Source of the DNA: Xanthomonas sp. Leaf148
GTDB lineage: Bacteria; Pseudomonadota; Gammaproteobacteria; Xanthomonadales; Xanthomonadaceae
DNA length: 64,000 nucleotides
Assembly (NCBI RefSeq): GCF_001423585.1
Contig: NZ_LMOP01000012.1
Location: forward strand, 1 to 64,000
Reading direction: 5' to 3'
Shown here one piece after another: positions 35,352 to 44,452 of the stretch. Numbering within the stretch: the stretch's first letter is position 1; every line of letters begins with the position of its first letter. A model generated the notes under the pieces. The model saw nothing but the letters and a program-made list of their open reading frames with translations, had not been told where the DNA came from and did not search any database. The position numbers were made by a program, and so were the translations under genes.

Positions 35352-35495
35352 AGCCGTGAAAACCAGCAACCAATCGTCAACTCAGCATGGACAGCGCACC
35401 CAGACCCAGAGCCTACGAGGACTGCATACCGCACCGAGTACCTGCGGTGCACGCCTGGCCCTAAGCGCAGTCGTCTTGTTAGCCACTCCTAACTA
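35352..35495. repeat. Degenerate copy of a MITE-like element
   Basis: The right half (about 35415-35495), with CCGCACCGAGTACCTGC, CTGGCCCTAAGCGCAG and TTGTTAGCCACTCC, matches the elements at 37622-37766 and 51073-51214. The left half is more divergent. It lies just upstream of the siderophore-interacting gene and may contribute promoter sequence. Confidence 0.55.
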
Positions 35496-35573
35496 TCCAT
35501 CGTGTCACCGCCGTACCTGTTACCACCCCCACGCCGCGCCTCTGTGCGCGACACCATCAGGAATCGCACCCCC

Positions 35574-36362
35574 ATGGCTGCACACACCAATACCCAACTT
35601 CGCCGCGACTCGCGCCTGCGCTCCGTGGAAGTGGTCCGTTGCGAGTCGATCACTCCGCAGATGCGCCGCATTGTGTTTGGCGGCAGCGAACTGGCCGGCT
35701 TTCAAAGCGAAGCGCCGGACGACCACGTCAAACTGTTTTTCCCCAATGCCGATGGCGCCTTCGTGCTGCCGACCATGACCCCGGAAGGACCGCGCTACGC
35801 CGAAGGGGCACTGCCCTCGCCCGGCCGCGATTACACCCCGCGCGCGTTCGATCCGCAGAGCGGCGAGCTGAGTATCGATTTCGTGCTGCATGGCGACGGC
35901 GTGGCATCCAGTTGGGCCGCACAGGCGCAGCCCGGCGATGCGCTGAAGATCGGCGGCCCACGCGGCTCGTTTCTGGTGGCAGACGACTTCGACCGTTACG
36001 TGCTGATCGGCGATGAAACCGCGCTGCCCGCGATCAGTCGCTGGCTGGAGTCGATGCCGGCCGACATGCAGGCAGAGGTCTTTATCGAAGTGGCCGATGC
36101 AGACGAGCGACAGGAGCTGATCAGCGCCGCCGATGTCGCTGTGTACTGGCTGGAGCGCAACGGCTTCGATGCGGCCAGCAGCACCTTGCTGGAAGACAGC
36201 CTGCGCGATTACGAGCCACACGACGGCGACACGTTTTACTGGATCGGCGCCGAATCGATGCGCGCGCGGGCCATGCGCAGGTTTGTGGAAGAGCACATGG
36301 ACGTAGACAAGGAGTGGATCCGCGCGAAGGGATACTGGAAGGCGGGTCCCGCCGGGGAGTGA
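35574..36362 (+). CDS. Siderophore-interacting protein, ferric-siderophore reductase, YqjH-like
   Basis: The product has 262 residues from the ATG at 35574 (MAAHTNTQLRRD). The FAD-binding domain has the signature GRDYTPRAFDP and GDALKIGGPRGSF; the C-terminal SIP domain has YVLIGDETALPAISRWLE and ends WIRAKGYWKAG. Such flavoproteins reduce ferric siderophores in the cytoplasm with NAD(P)H. Its pairing with a PadR regulator resembles yqjI-yqjH, implying metal- or iron-linked control. A degenerate MITE-like repeat lies directly upstream. Confidence 0.92.
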   Translation: MAAHTNTQLRRDSRLRSVEVVRCESITPQMRRIVFGGSELAGFQSEAPDDHVKLFFPNADGAFVLPTMTPEGPRYAEGALPSPGRDYTPRAFDPQSGELSIDFVLHGDGVASSWAAQAQPGDALKIGGPRGSFLVADDFDRYVLIGDETALPAISRWLESMPADMQAEVFIEVADADERQELISAADVAVYWLERNGFDAASSTLLEDSLRDYEPHDGDTFYWIGAESMRARAMRRFVEEHMDVDKEWIRAKGYWKAGPAGE

Positions 36363-36428
36363 TGCATGTCATGAGTGCGATCTATCTGGGTATCGCGAAC
36401 CTGGATCACCCTCATGCGAATGCGCTAG

Positions 36429-36670
36429 TGCGATGAAGGTTTATCGATCTGGCTGCGTTTCGCAGGGCGGCCTATCGGTAGTGCGTTCGCGGCCGGGGCC
36501 GCTCCTACGGGTTGTCGTTCCCGGTGCGTGGCATTTGGCGATCACGACGTTGCGTCACGTTTGCAAGAATGCGCGCTTGTGCGATGAAGCCTTATCGACC
36601 TGGCGGTGCATCGCCCGCAGGCCTATCGGAAACGCGTTCGCGGCCGGGGCCGTTCCTACGGGTGCAGCTT
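36429..36670. repeat. Two direct repeats with REP core, intergenic
   Basis: Two related segments (about 36429-36520 and 36579-36665) share a GTGCGATGAAG start, a CCTATCGG block and a TTCGCGGCCGGGGCCG core followed by (C/T)TCCTACGGGT. No gene is seen in 36363-36784. Confidence 0.75.
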
Positions 36671-36700
36671 TTAACGGCAACGAGCTTCAGCCGCACAAAC

Positions 36701-36726
36701 AAAAGCCCGCCAATTGGCGGGCTTTT
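36701..36726 (-). terminator. yceI-family gene terminator, bidirectional in form
   Basis: AAAAGCCCGCC (36701-36711) pairs with GGCGGGCTTTT (36716-36726) around AATT. It lies 58 bases after the stop of the YceI-type gene. Confidence 0.85.
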
Positions 36727-36784
36727 GCATTCCACAGATCGGTGTGATCGCTCACACCGGTCTGTATTTACCGCACTGCGCGAA

Positions 36785-37501
36785 TTACTTCGCAGCAGCG
36801 TCGCCGGCCTTGGCCTGCAGGGCTTCGGTGGTGATGCGGATCTTGACCTCGTCGCTGACGTTCGGGGCGTACTGGCCCACGCCGAAGTCGCTGCGCTTGA
36901 TCGTGGTGGTAGCGTCGAAACCGGCAGCCGCCACCTTCTTCATCGGGTGCTCGCCGGCACCGTTGAGGGTGACGTCCAGCACGACCGGCTTGGTCTGATC
37001 CTTGATGGTCAGGTCGCCGGTGACGGTCAGCTTGTTGGCGCCGGCCGATTCGACCTTGGTGCTCTTGAAGGTGGCGGTCGGGAACTTGGCCGCGTCGAAG
37101 AAGTCACCGCTCTTCAGGTGCTCGTCGAACTTGGCGGTGAAGCTGTTCAAGCCGGACAGCGGCAGGGTCACCTGCACGGTGGACTTGGTCACGTCGGCCG
37201 CGTCGTACACCAGGGTGCCGTCGACATTGCCGAAATGCGCACTCGGGTTGGAGAAGCCGAAGTGGCTCCACTGCGCCAGCACGTCGGTGTGGCTCGGGTC
37301 CAGGGTGTAGGTGCCCGAGGCCACTTCCACCGCAGGAGCGGTCGAGGCAGCCGGAGCCGGAGTGGCGGCAGCGGCATCGGCCGGCGCGGTGGCGGCGGGG
37401 GTTTCGGCGGCCGGCGCGGCGGCGTTGTCGGCCGGCTTGGAGCAGGCGGCGATGGCCAGGGTCAGGGCGAGCGGCAGCAGCAGTTTGTGGGTGGTTTTCA
37501 T
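36785..37501 (-). CDS. YceI-family lipoprotein
   Basis: The product has 238 residues from the ATG at 37499-37501 with GGAGTTCC just upstream. A lipobox, LAIAACS, follows the signal peptide, then a 40-residue Ala/Pro/Thr-rich linker, then the YceI lipocalin-like barrel (GTYTLDPSHTDVLAQWSHFGFS, TKPVVLDVTLNGAG, SDFGVGQYAPNVSDEV). Members bind isoprenoid or other hydrophobic ligands in the periplasm. The usual secreted form has no linker; here it is a tethered version. Confidence 0.93.
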   Translation of the reverse strand: MKTTHKLLLPLALTLAIAACSKPADNAAAPAAETPAATAPADAAAATPAPAASTAPAVEVASGTYTLDPSHTDVLAQWSHFGFSNPSAHFGNVDGTLVYDAADVTKSTVQVTLPLSGLNSFTAKFDEHLKSGDFFDAAKFPTATFKSTKVESAGANKLTVTGDLTIKDQTKPVVLDVTLNGAGEHPMKKVAAAGFDATTTIKRSDFGVGQYAPNVSDEVKIRITTEALQAKAGDAAAK

Positions 37502-37621
37502 TGGAACTCCATGTGATGAGAGACGCGTTGGATCAACGCGGATGGGACAGATGCAGACGGACGAGGACTGCAGGAAACTGTAAGCGGCAACCATATCTTG
37601 CACACAGTGCTCAGGCGACGA

Positions 37622-37766
37622 AGAGCGGCCAACACACCGTAGCGAGCAGTCGTCCGCTGCGTGTGGACGGCGCGCTCGGAACCGGAGTGTACCGAGTGGT
37701 ACATCCCGCACCGAGCACCTGCCGCGCCCGTCTGGCGGTGAGCGCAGCGGTTTTGTTGACGACTCC
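37622..37766. repeat. MITE-like element, copy 2
   Basis: This 145-base element starts AGAGCGGCCAACA and ends TGTTGACGACTCC, imperfect terminal inverted repeats. The interior (CACACCGTAGCGAGCAGTCGTC, then CCGCACCGAGCACCTGC and GGTGAGCGCAGCGG) matches the copy at 51073-51214. It lies in the promoter-side gap between the YceI and nitroreductase genes (37502-38007), in which no gene is seen. Confidence 0.75.
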
Positions 37767-38007
37767 AAGAACCGCAGGCTCAAAAGCGCAGTGGACATGT
37801 GGCATCCACCGTTTCCGAGCATCGGTCGCGCTCACTTGAGGGTGAGCGCAATCGCTTCATCGACGACACACAGCAATGCGGCAAAAACAAATAGCGATCA
37901 GCACCGGGTAGCCCACATGACGACGCGCGATGATGCCGTCAGACACGCCGCAGCGTTGATGTCACAACGCATGCGTCACACACGGCGCTACTCAGTGATG
38001 CAGACCA

Positions 38008-38598
38008 TCACTCGAAGCGCGCCGCTTCATCGAAGCTCAGGCGCGGCGAACGCGGGAACAACCCGGCCGGGTCGCCGTAGCCAAGATTGATCAGGAAGTT
38101 GGACTTGATCGGCGTGCCGGCGAAGAACGCCGCATCCACCTTGGCGTTGTCGAAGCCCGACATCGGGCCGGCATCCAGACCCAGCGCGCGCGCAGCCAGA
38201 ATCAGATAGGCGCCCTGCAGCGAACCGTTGCGGAACGCCGATTCGGTGCGACCTTCGCGTGGGCCCTCGAACCAGCTCTTGGCATCGGCATGCGGGAACA
38301 GGTACGGCAGCTTTTCGTGGAAGTCTTCGTCGTGCGCCACGATCACCGTGACCGGCGCGGCCAGCGTCTTGGCCGCATTGCCTTCGGACAGCGCCGGCTT
38401 GAGCTTGGCCTTGCCCTCGGCGCTGGTCACGAACACAAAGCGCGCCGGCGAGCTATTGGCGGCGGTGGGGCCCCACTTCACCAGCTCATAGAGCTCACGC
38501 AGCACGTCCTGGCTGACCGGCGTGTCGGCAAACGCATTTTGCGTGCGGGCGGTACGGAACAGCTGATCCAGTGCGGCGGCGTTGAGCGAGTCGGACAT
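38008..38598 (-). CDS. Nitroreductase-family malonic semialdehyde reductase, RutE/YdfG type
   Basis: The product has 196 residues from the ATG at 38596-38598 ([23 protein letters not shown]). It has the FMN nitroreductase fold with [23 protein letters not shown] and [18 protein letters not shown], typical of RutE-like 3-hydroxypropanoate-forming reductases. It is not linked to the other rut genes here. The role may be detoxification of a semialdehyde. Confidence 0.88.
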   Translation of the reverse strand: MSDSLNAAALDQLFRTARTQNAFADTPVSQDVLRELYELVKWGPTAANSSPARFVFVTSAEGKAKLKPALSEGNAAKTLAAPVTVIVAHDEDFHEKLPYLFPHADAKSWFEGPREGRTESAFRNGSLQGAYLILAARALGLDAGPMSGFDNAKVDAAFFAGTPIKSNFLINLGYGDPAGLFPRSPRLSFDEAARFE

Positions 38599-38732
38599 GA
38601 GCACTCCAGAAGAAGGGGTGGCGGGACGGTAAGCTGCGGCGTCGGCACCAGTGTGAAGACCCGCAGTGTAGAGTGGCGCGATTGCCGCCACACGCGTTCA
38701 ATCTGAAACAAATCTATGTCGGATCTGAAACG

Positions 38733-39677
38733 ATGGCGGTGACCTGGGCGCTGAGCGACGGCCGCGCCGGCAATACGCGCCAGGCCGAAGCGCTGGCGCG
38801 GGCACTGCAACCTGGGGCCTTCCAGCCGATCCATCTGCACACGCAGCCGCCCTGGCGCTGGGCGGCGCCGCGTCTGCTACCCGGCGCACAACGCGCATTT
38901 GGCGCAGCGTTTGCCCAGCAACTACAGCAGCCCCCTGCCCTGGCGATCGGCTGCGGCCGCCAGGCAGCGCTGGCTACCCGGCTGCTGCGCGCGCGCGGCT
39001 GCCGTAGCGTGCAGATCCTGGACCCGCGCCTGGATGCCCGCCACTGGGATCTGCTGATCGTGCCCGAGCACGACGCGCTACGCGGCAGCAACGTGCTCAC
39101 CCTGCTCGGCAGCCTGCATCCGGTGGACGATGCCTGGCTGGCGGCCGGGCGCGCCGCGTTCCCGGCACTGGGCCGCCTGCCCGGCCCGCGGCTGGCGCTG
39201 CTGGTCGGCGGACCCACCGCGCAGGTGCCATGGACAACGCAGGAGCTGACCGCGCTGTGCACGCCGCTGCGAGAGCAACTGCGGGCCGGCGGCAGCCTGC
39301 TGATCACCGTCTCACGCCGCACGCCGCCGGAGGCGATCGCCCCGTTGCGTGCGATCTGCAGCGGCTTACCGCACCTGCTGTGGTGCGACGACCGCGACGG
39401 CCCCAATCCCTACGCCGGCCTGCTGGGCTGGGCCGATGCCATCGTGGCGACCGCCGACTCGGTCAACCTGCTCTCCGAAGCCTGCGCCACGCGGGTACCG
39501 GTAACGGCGGCGTTTGCCGAACAGGCGCAAGGCCGGGTTGCCACGTACGTGCGGGCACTGCAGTCGCATGGCCGTTTATGCGATGCAGCGGATGTCTTCG
39601 TAACGCCGTCGCACCTTCAACCGCTGCGCGAAACTCAGCGCATCGCCACGCTAGTGCGCGAGCGCCTGCACGTATGA
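38733..39677 (+). CDS. ELM1/GtrOC1-family protein
   Basis: The product has 314 residues from the ATG at 38733 (MAVTWALSDGRAGNTRQAEAL). Characteristic stretches are LSDGRAGN, AIGCGRQAA, LLVGGPTAQVPW, LITVSRRTPPEA, NPYAGLLGWADAIVATADSVNLLSEA, resembling glycosyltransferase-B-like folds. In bacteria the function is unknown, possibly linked to cell envelope. It is followed after 49 bases by a DUF2145 gene. Confidence 0.85.
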   Translation: MAVTWALSDGRAGNTRQAEALARALQPGAFQPIHLHTQPPWRWAAPRLLPGAQRAFGAAFAQQLQQPPALAIGCGRQAALATRLLRARGCRSVQILDPRLDARHWDLLIVPEHDALRGSNVLTLLGSLHPVDDAWLAAGRAAFPALGRLPGPRLALLVGGPTAQVPWTTQELTALCTPLREQLRAGGSLLITVSRRTPPEAIAPLRAICSGLPHLLWCDDRDGPNPYAGLLGWADAIVATADSVNLLSEACATRVPVTAAFAEQAQGRVATYVRALQSHGRLCDAADVFVTPSHLQPLRETQRIATLVRERLHV

Positions 39678-39726
39678 TGGTTCAGCCGTGGCTGTCACGG
39701 GGCAACCACACGGACGATCGACCCCC

Positions 39727-40590
39727 ATGCAACTCGAACACAAGCAGCGCAGGTGGCTTGCAACGGCGTCGTTGCTCATCGCCTTGACGTGCGCACTGCC
39801 CGCCATTGCCGCGCCGGTCTGCACCCCGCACTATCCAACCCCCGCCACGCTGGCGGCGATGTTCGACATGGCCAGATCCACCCAGCAGACGCTGGATGCA
39901 GTGGACGGTGCGCAGGTGGTGCTGCTGGCACGCGGCGGCCAGGATCTGAGCCGTTATGGGTTGAAACACAGCCATCTGGCCTTCGCGCTACGCGAGGACG
40001 ACGGCACATGGCGGGTGAAGCACCTGCTCAATCATTGCAAGTCGGACAACTCCGCGCTGTATCACGAAGGTCTGAGCAACTTCATCGGCGAAACTGCCCT
40101 CACTGCAGATCTGCGCGTCGGCGTGCTGGCACCGGCACTGCAGCGGCAGCTACGCAGCTTGCTGCAGGACCCGGCCACGCTGGCGCATGCGCTGCATGAG
40201 GCGCGCTACAGCATAATTGCCTACCCGTTCTCCACCGATTATCAGAACTCCAACCAATGGGTGCTCGAGGTGCTGGCGGCGGCAATGGCAGCAACCAAGG
40301 CAGCAGATGCGACACCTGCGCCGGTGAGCGATCGACGCAGCGCGCAAGCCTGGCTCAAGCACAACGGTTACCAACCCACCCGCTTGCATCTCGATCTGAG
40401 CAAGCGCATTGGCGCACGTTTTTTCGTCGCCAATGCGGCGGTAACCGACCATCCTGCCAGCGAACGCATCTCCGGCAATTATTCGGTGATCACGGTCGAG
40501 TCGGTGTTCGATTTCCTGCAGCAACAACAGGTGCTGCAGCAGGACCAGTCCATTCCACATCGCGTCGCCACGCACGGAGCGTCTCCATGA
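39727..40590 (+). CDS. DUF2145 family secreted protein
   Basis: The product has 287 residues from the ATG at 39727. A signal peptide (about 1-28, ending ALPAIAAP) is followed by a domain with HSHLAFALREDDGTWRVKHLLN, EGLSNFIGETAL and YSIIAYPFSTDYQNSNQWVLEV, typical of DUF2145. Papain-like character has been suggested by pattern only. The stop overlaps the next start (ATGA), implying co-translation. Confidence 0.82.
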   Translation: MQLEHKQRRWLATASLLIALTCALPAIAAPVCTPHYPTPATLAAMFDMARSTQQTLDAVDGAQVVLLARGGQDLSRYGLKHSHLAFALREDDGTWRVKHLLNHCKSDNSALYHEGLSNFIGETALTADLRVGVLAPALQRQLRSLLQDPATLAHALHEARYSIIAYPFSTDYQNSNQWVLEVLAAAMAATKAADATPAPVSDRRSAQAWLKHNGYQPTRLHLDLSKRIGARFFVANAAVTDHPASERISGNYSVITVESVFDFLQQQQVLQQDQSIPHRVATHGASP

Positions 40591-41090
40591 ACATCCCTTC
40601 TCGATTTACCTTCCTCGGGCTGTTGCTCGCCGTCTCGTTCGGTCAGCCGATGCCGGCCAACGCAGGCTTGACCACGATCACCCGCGGCGACGCCTCTGCG
40701 ATGTCGGCGATTCTGGTGATCTCCGCACCGTACTTCGTGTCGTTGGCGCTGGGCCATAGTGCGATGGCAGGCTCGGAAGCACTCGATCATGCATCGAACA
40801 AGGCCTCCGCAGGGCCGTTGCCGCCGATGCGGGTCAAGTCGGTGGAAAAAACCACCGACGGCGGTTGCGAAGTGCAGTTGCAGGATCCAGAAAAAGCCGA
40901 CAACGCCGCCCTGCTGCGCTGGCCGGCGCGCGAGGACGACCCGGCTGCGGGCTTTCGCGTTGGCGAGACGGTGACCTTCCAGCCGAGCCCGGCCGGTGCG
41001 GGCTGGACGGTGCAGTCGCCACAAGGCCAGGCGCTGGCGTTCGTGCCGACCGCAGAATCCGCTGCGCAGAACAGCAGCAAGACCTGGTGA
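40587..41090 (+). CDS. Periplasmic hypothetical protein coupled to the DUF2145 gene
   Basis: The product has 167 residues. The signal peptide ends near QPMPANAG (about 20-26), followed by a segment that is partly hydrophobic (AMSAILVISAPYFVSLALG), possibly a membrane anchor, and then a C-terminal beta-rich domain with VKSVEKTTDGGCEVQL and FQPSPAGAGWTV. The pair with DUF2145 is translationally coupled. Unknown function. Confidence 0.75.
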   Translation: MNIPSRFTFLGLLLAVSFGQPMPANAGLTTITRGDASAMSAILVISAPYFVSLALGHSAMAGSEALDHASNKASAGPLPPMRVKSVEKTTDGGCEVQLQDPEKADNAALLRWPAREDDPAAGFRVGETVTFQPSPAGAGWTVQSPQGQALAFVPTAESAAQNSSKTW

Positions 41091-41634
41091 TGCGGGCACG
41101 CTGCTTGCAGATGCTGTCATCGGCCAGGATGGGGCGTTACTGACGCCTCCCGTCTGCGGTTACGGCGCTACGCGCGGCGCACGCAGACACATCTTCCACC
41201 GTCTACCGAGCTGCCTGCACGAAGACGTGTTGATCGTCACCGATGTGTACGGCGCGCGCAGTCGCAGACCCGTAGCGCACGATGCCTGGCACGTGCGCAG
41301 TTGCCAGCGTGCCAATCGCAAGGCAGGTAGCAACGATGTGTACGCCGATTGGCGATGTCATTGGTGGCGTGTGCGGGCGGGCGTTGCTGGCACTGGTGGC
41401 GCGCCGCATGCGGTCAAACGACAGCGCAGCGGCACGGTGGATCGATCAGGCATCGCGGTCGCGCGAACGCAAGCGATTCATACGGCGTCACTCCAGCGTG
41501 CTGGCGGCACCCCCTCATCAACACGCCGTTTCAACCTGCAGCCGCCGCCGTGGATTCTACGTGCGGCTCTGCGCACTGGTCCGCCTGCGTCAACGCGCGG
41601 ATAATCCGCGCTGCTCTGTCACTGCCGCACCGCC
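41091..41634. other. Intergenic region without recognisable gene
   Basis: Short frames on both strands have unnatural composition. I see no repeat, terminator or RNA gene I can support. Confidence 0.5.
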
Positions 41635-42192
41635 ATGTCCAGCACTTCGCCGACGCCGTACACCCCGCTCACTGCCCGCGCATTGGCGTGGGCGGTAGTG
41701 GCCATGGGCGCGGTGGTGCTGCTGTCCAACATCCTGGTGCAGTACCCGATCAACGACTGGCTGACCTGGGGTGCGTTCTCGTACCCGTTGGCGTTTTTGG
41801 TCAGCAATCTGATCAATCGCCGCTTTGGCCCACGCGCAGCGCGTACGGTGGCCTGGTGCGGGTTCGCGCTGGCGGTGCTGTTGTCGATCTGGCTGGCGAC
41901 GCCGCGCATTGCGGCGGCCTCGTGCACAGCCTTTATCGCGGCGCAGTTGCTGGATATCACCGTGTTCGACCGGCTGCGCAACGGCAGCTGGTGGCGCGCG
42001 CCGATCGTGGCCACCACCTGCAGCGCCACGCTGGATACCGCACTCTTCTGGAGCATCGCCTTTGCCGGTGCATCGCTGCCGTGGGTGAGCTGGGCCGCGG
42101 GCGATCTAGCGGTGAAGCTGGGCATGGGCGTGTTCTTGCTCGGGCCGTTCCGTGCGTTGCTCTGGCGCAGTGCGCCTCGGGCGAATAGCTGA
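41635..42192 (+). CDS. Queuosine precursor transporter, VUT family, YhhQ-like
   Basis: The product has 185 residues with about 6 membrane segments. Family features are NDWLTWGAFSYPLAFLVSNLINRRFGP near the N-terminus and AQLLDITVFDRLR in the middle. It imports preQ0 or preQ1 for tRNA modification. No preQ1 riboswitch is apparent in the upstream region. Single-gene unit. Confidence 0.88.
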   Translation: MSSTSPTPYTPLTARALAWAVVAMGAVVLLSNILVQYPINDWLTWGAFSYPLAFLVSNLINRRFGPRAARTVAWCGFALAVLLSIWLATPRIAAASCTAFIAAQLLDITVFDRLRNGSWWRAPIVATTCSATLDTALFWSIAFAGASLPWVSWAAGDLAVKLGMGVFLLGPFRALLWRSAPRANS

Positions 42193-42711
42193 ATCACGGT
42201 TGCGCTCTCTCACCTTGCGCACATGGGCATCTGCGCTGTAAACGATTTGCCACCGCCACGGACACCCAGTCTGTGCATGCGTAAGCACCGATCGCGTGCA
42301 TGGCAGCCAAGGCGACCCACGTTGCCATGCGCACGGCACATCGCAGCACTCATGAAACGGCCACATGAAGGCATGCACGTGGCGGCAATGCTCTGGCGTG
42401 TCGCTTGACCTACATTAGGCCACCGCAAGACGCACCACGGCGGCAGCAACGCCCACCGGCTGCAGCAGGTAGGCACGCAAAAACGCAGTAACCATACCAG
42501 CGACGTGAGGCTGCATGCATCGCGGCGTAGCGCTCGCACACGGTGATGCAGCGCGGTCATCGGCGACATCGCAAAGGGCATTGCTGCAGCCATGCCACTG
42601 TCCGCACGGCGTCGCCCGTTGGCCGCACACGTCATCCCTTCATCCACCGGCCAACGCAACCACAGCGGCACATAGCTGCGGGCGGCGTGCACCGTTCATG
42701 AGAGCCACACC
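42193..42711. other. Intergenic region without recognisable gene
   Basis: 519 bases between the transporter and the hydrolase genes. No coding, repeat or RNA signal stands out; the promoter of the hydrolase must lie here. Confidence 0.5.
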
Positions 42712-43740
42712 ATGCAACTGCGCATCTTCTTTCTGGTGCTCTTGCTTGTTTCATTCCCAACGCTAGGAGCAGACATGTCCAACGGTGCCGATAATTTCTA
42801 CACCAGCGAGACGGTGACCGTGCAAAAGGTCACCTTCAAGAATCAGTACCAGATGACCGTGGCCGGCAACCTGTTCGTCCCCAAGGGCCTGGACACCGGC
42901 AAGCGGCATCCGGCCATTGTGGTGGGGCATCCCATGGGTGCGACCAAGGAACAGAGCGCCAATCTCTACGCGACCAAACTTGCCGAACAAGGCTTTGTGA
43001 CGCTGTCCCTGGACCTGTCGTTCTGGGGCGAAAGCGAAGGGCAACCACGCAACGCGGTGTCGCCGGACATCTATGCCGAAGACTTCAGTGCGGCAGTGGA
43101 TTTCTTGGAAACGCAAACGTTTGTCGATCGCGAGCAGATCGGTGCGCTGGGTATCTGCGGCAGTGGCAGCTTTGTGATCAGCGCGGCCAAGATCGACCCA
43201 CGCATGCACGCGATCGCCACGGTGAGCATGTACGACATGGGTGCGGCCAACCGCAACGGCCTGCGTCATGGGCTCAGCCTGGCGCAGCGCAAGCAGATCA
43301 TCGCCGCGGCCGCCAAACAACGCTCGGTTGAATTCAGCGGCGAGCCGGTGGAATACACCGGCGGCACGGTCCTGGCGCTGACGCCGGAGTCCAACCCGAT
43401 CGAACGCGAGTTCTACGATTTCTATCGGACACCGCGCGGACAGTACACGCCTAAGGGCCAGTCGCCCGAGCACACCACACGGCCGACGCTGACCAGCAAC
43501 GTCAAGTTCATGAACTTCTATCCGTTCAACGACATCGAGACCATCTCGCCGCGGCCGATGCTATTCATTACCGGCGAGAAGGCGCATTCGCGCGAGTTCA
43601 GCGAAGAGGCGTACCGTCTGGCTGGCCAGCCCAAGCGATTGGTGATCGTGCCGGACGCAGGACACGTGGACTTGTACGATCGCGTGGATCTGATTCCGTT
43701 CGACACGCTCACCGCGTTCTTCCGCAAGCACCTGCAGTAA
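42712..43740 (+). CDS. Secreted alpha/beta hydrolase, YcjY-like
   Basis: The product has 342 residues. A signal peptide (about 1-20, ending PTLGAD) precedes an alpha/beta hydrolase with VVGHPMGATKEQS, DLSFWGESEGQP, the nucleophile elbow GICGSG and the C-terminal His in PDAGHVDLYD. The Asp is probably in the MLFITGEKA region or just after. The pattern resembles YcjY/dienelactone hydrolase-like proteins. The next gene starts 18 bases after the stop, so an operon is likely. Confidence 0.85.
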   Translation: MQLRIFFLVLLLVSFPTLGADMSNGADNFYTSETVTVQKVTFKNQYQMTVAGNLFVPKGLDTGKRHPAIVVGHPMGATKEQSANLYATKLAEQGFVTLSLDLSFWGESEGQPRNAVSPDIYAEDFSAAVDFLETQTFVDREQIGALGICGSGSFVISAAKIDPRMHAIATVSMYDMGAANRNGLRHGLSLAQRKQIIAAAAKQRSVEFSGEPVEYTGGTVLALTPESNPIEREFYDFYRTPRGQYTPKGQSPEHTTRPTLTSNVKFMNFYPFNDIETISPRPMLFITGEKAHSREFSEEAYRLAGQPKRLVIVPDAGHVDLYDRVDLIPFDTLTAFFRKHLQ

Positions 43741-43758
43741 TCCACGAGGACAGCGCCG

Positions 43759-44259
43759 ATGTCGATCCTTCGCCCCAGCGCCTGCGTGCGCACCCTGTTA
43801 CTGGGGTGCGTCGTCCTGGTCACCGCCTGCTCGGCTGCAACGCCACCAGCAGCGGCCACCCCACATACACCGGAGCGCACGATGCGTATCACCCTCACCA
43901 TCGGCGATGACGTCGTCGAAGCGGAGCTGGTCGATCACTCGGCCACGCGCGACCTGCTCGCGCGGTTACCGATGACCGTGCCGTTCGAAGACTTCCATGG
44001 CAGCGAAAAGATCAGCTACCTGCCGTCCAAGCTCGACCTGAGCGCGGTTGGCCCTGCCGGCCCGGCACAGGTAGGCGACCTGATGTATTACGTGCCATGG
44101 GGCAACCTGGCGGTGTTCTACCGCGGCTATACGCCATCGCGCGATCTGGTGCGGCTGGGGCGGATCGTGTCCAACCCGCAAGCGCTGACACGCTCAGCCA
44201 GCTTCACCGCGACCATCGCACGTGCGGCGCCCGCGGCTGCGGCACCGCCGCCGCACTGA
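43759..44259 (+). CDS. Lipoprotein with cyclophilin-like fold
   Basis: The product has 166 residues. The lipobox LVTACS follows a signal peptide, then a Pro/Ala linker, then a cyclophilin-like domain with MRITLTIGDDVVEAELVDHSATRDL, PFEDFHGSEKISYLP and GDLMYYVPWGNLAVFYRGY. Such domains are often paired with hydrolases or flavodoxins; the substrate is unknown. It follows the hydrolase gene closely. The gap 44260-44452 holds nothing evident. Confidence 0.85.
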   Translation: MSILRPSACVRTLLLGCVVLVTACSAATPPAAATPHTPERTMRITLTIGDDVVEAELVDHSATRDLLARLPMTVPFEDFHGSEKISYLPSKLDLSAVGPAGPAQVGDLMYYVPWGNLAVFYRGYTPSRDLVRLGRIVSNPQALTRSASFTATIARAAPAAAAPPPH

Positions 44260-44452
44260 GGCGGGCGATCACAACACGCATCAGTGCGCTGCACATGGCC
44301 TGCTGCCGCTGCTGCAGGCCTTGCCGGCCCCGCTTGCCGACGCGGGCCTCAATCTCCTGCTGAGCCACTCCTGCGACTGGCGTCCTGCGCCAGCGGCAGC
44401 ACGCAGCACGCAGGCGGCACTGTGAATCACCTGCACACCACCGCGTAATGCC

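Noticed and set aside
37501..37839. Small rightward frame with HPAPSTCRARLAVSAAVLL
   Set aside because: The peptide comes from the MITE-like repeat and recurs at the other two copies in unrelated frames of reference; not a gene.
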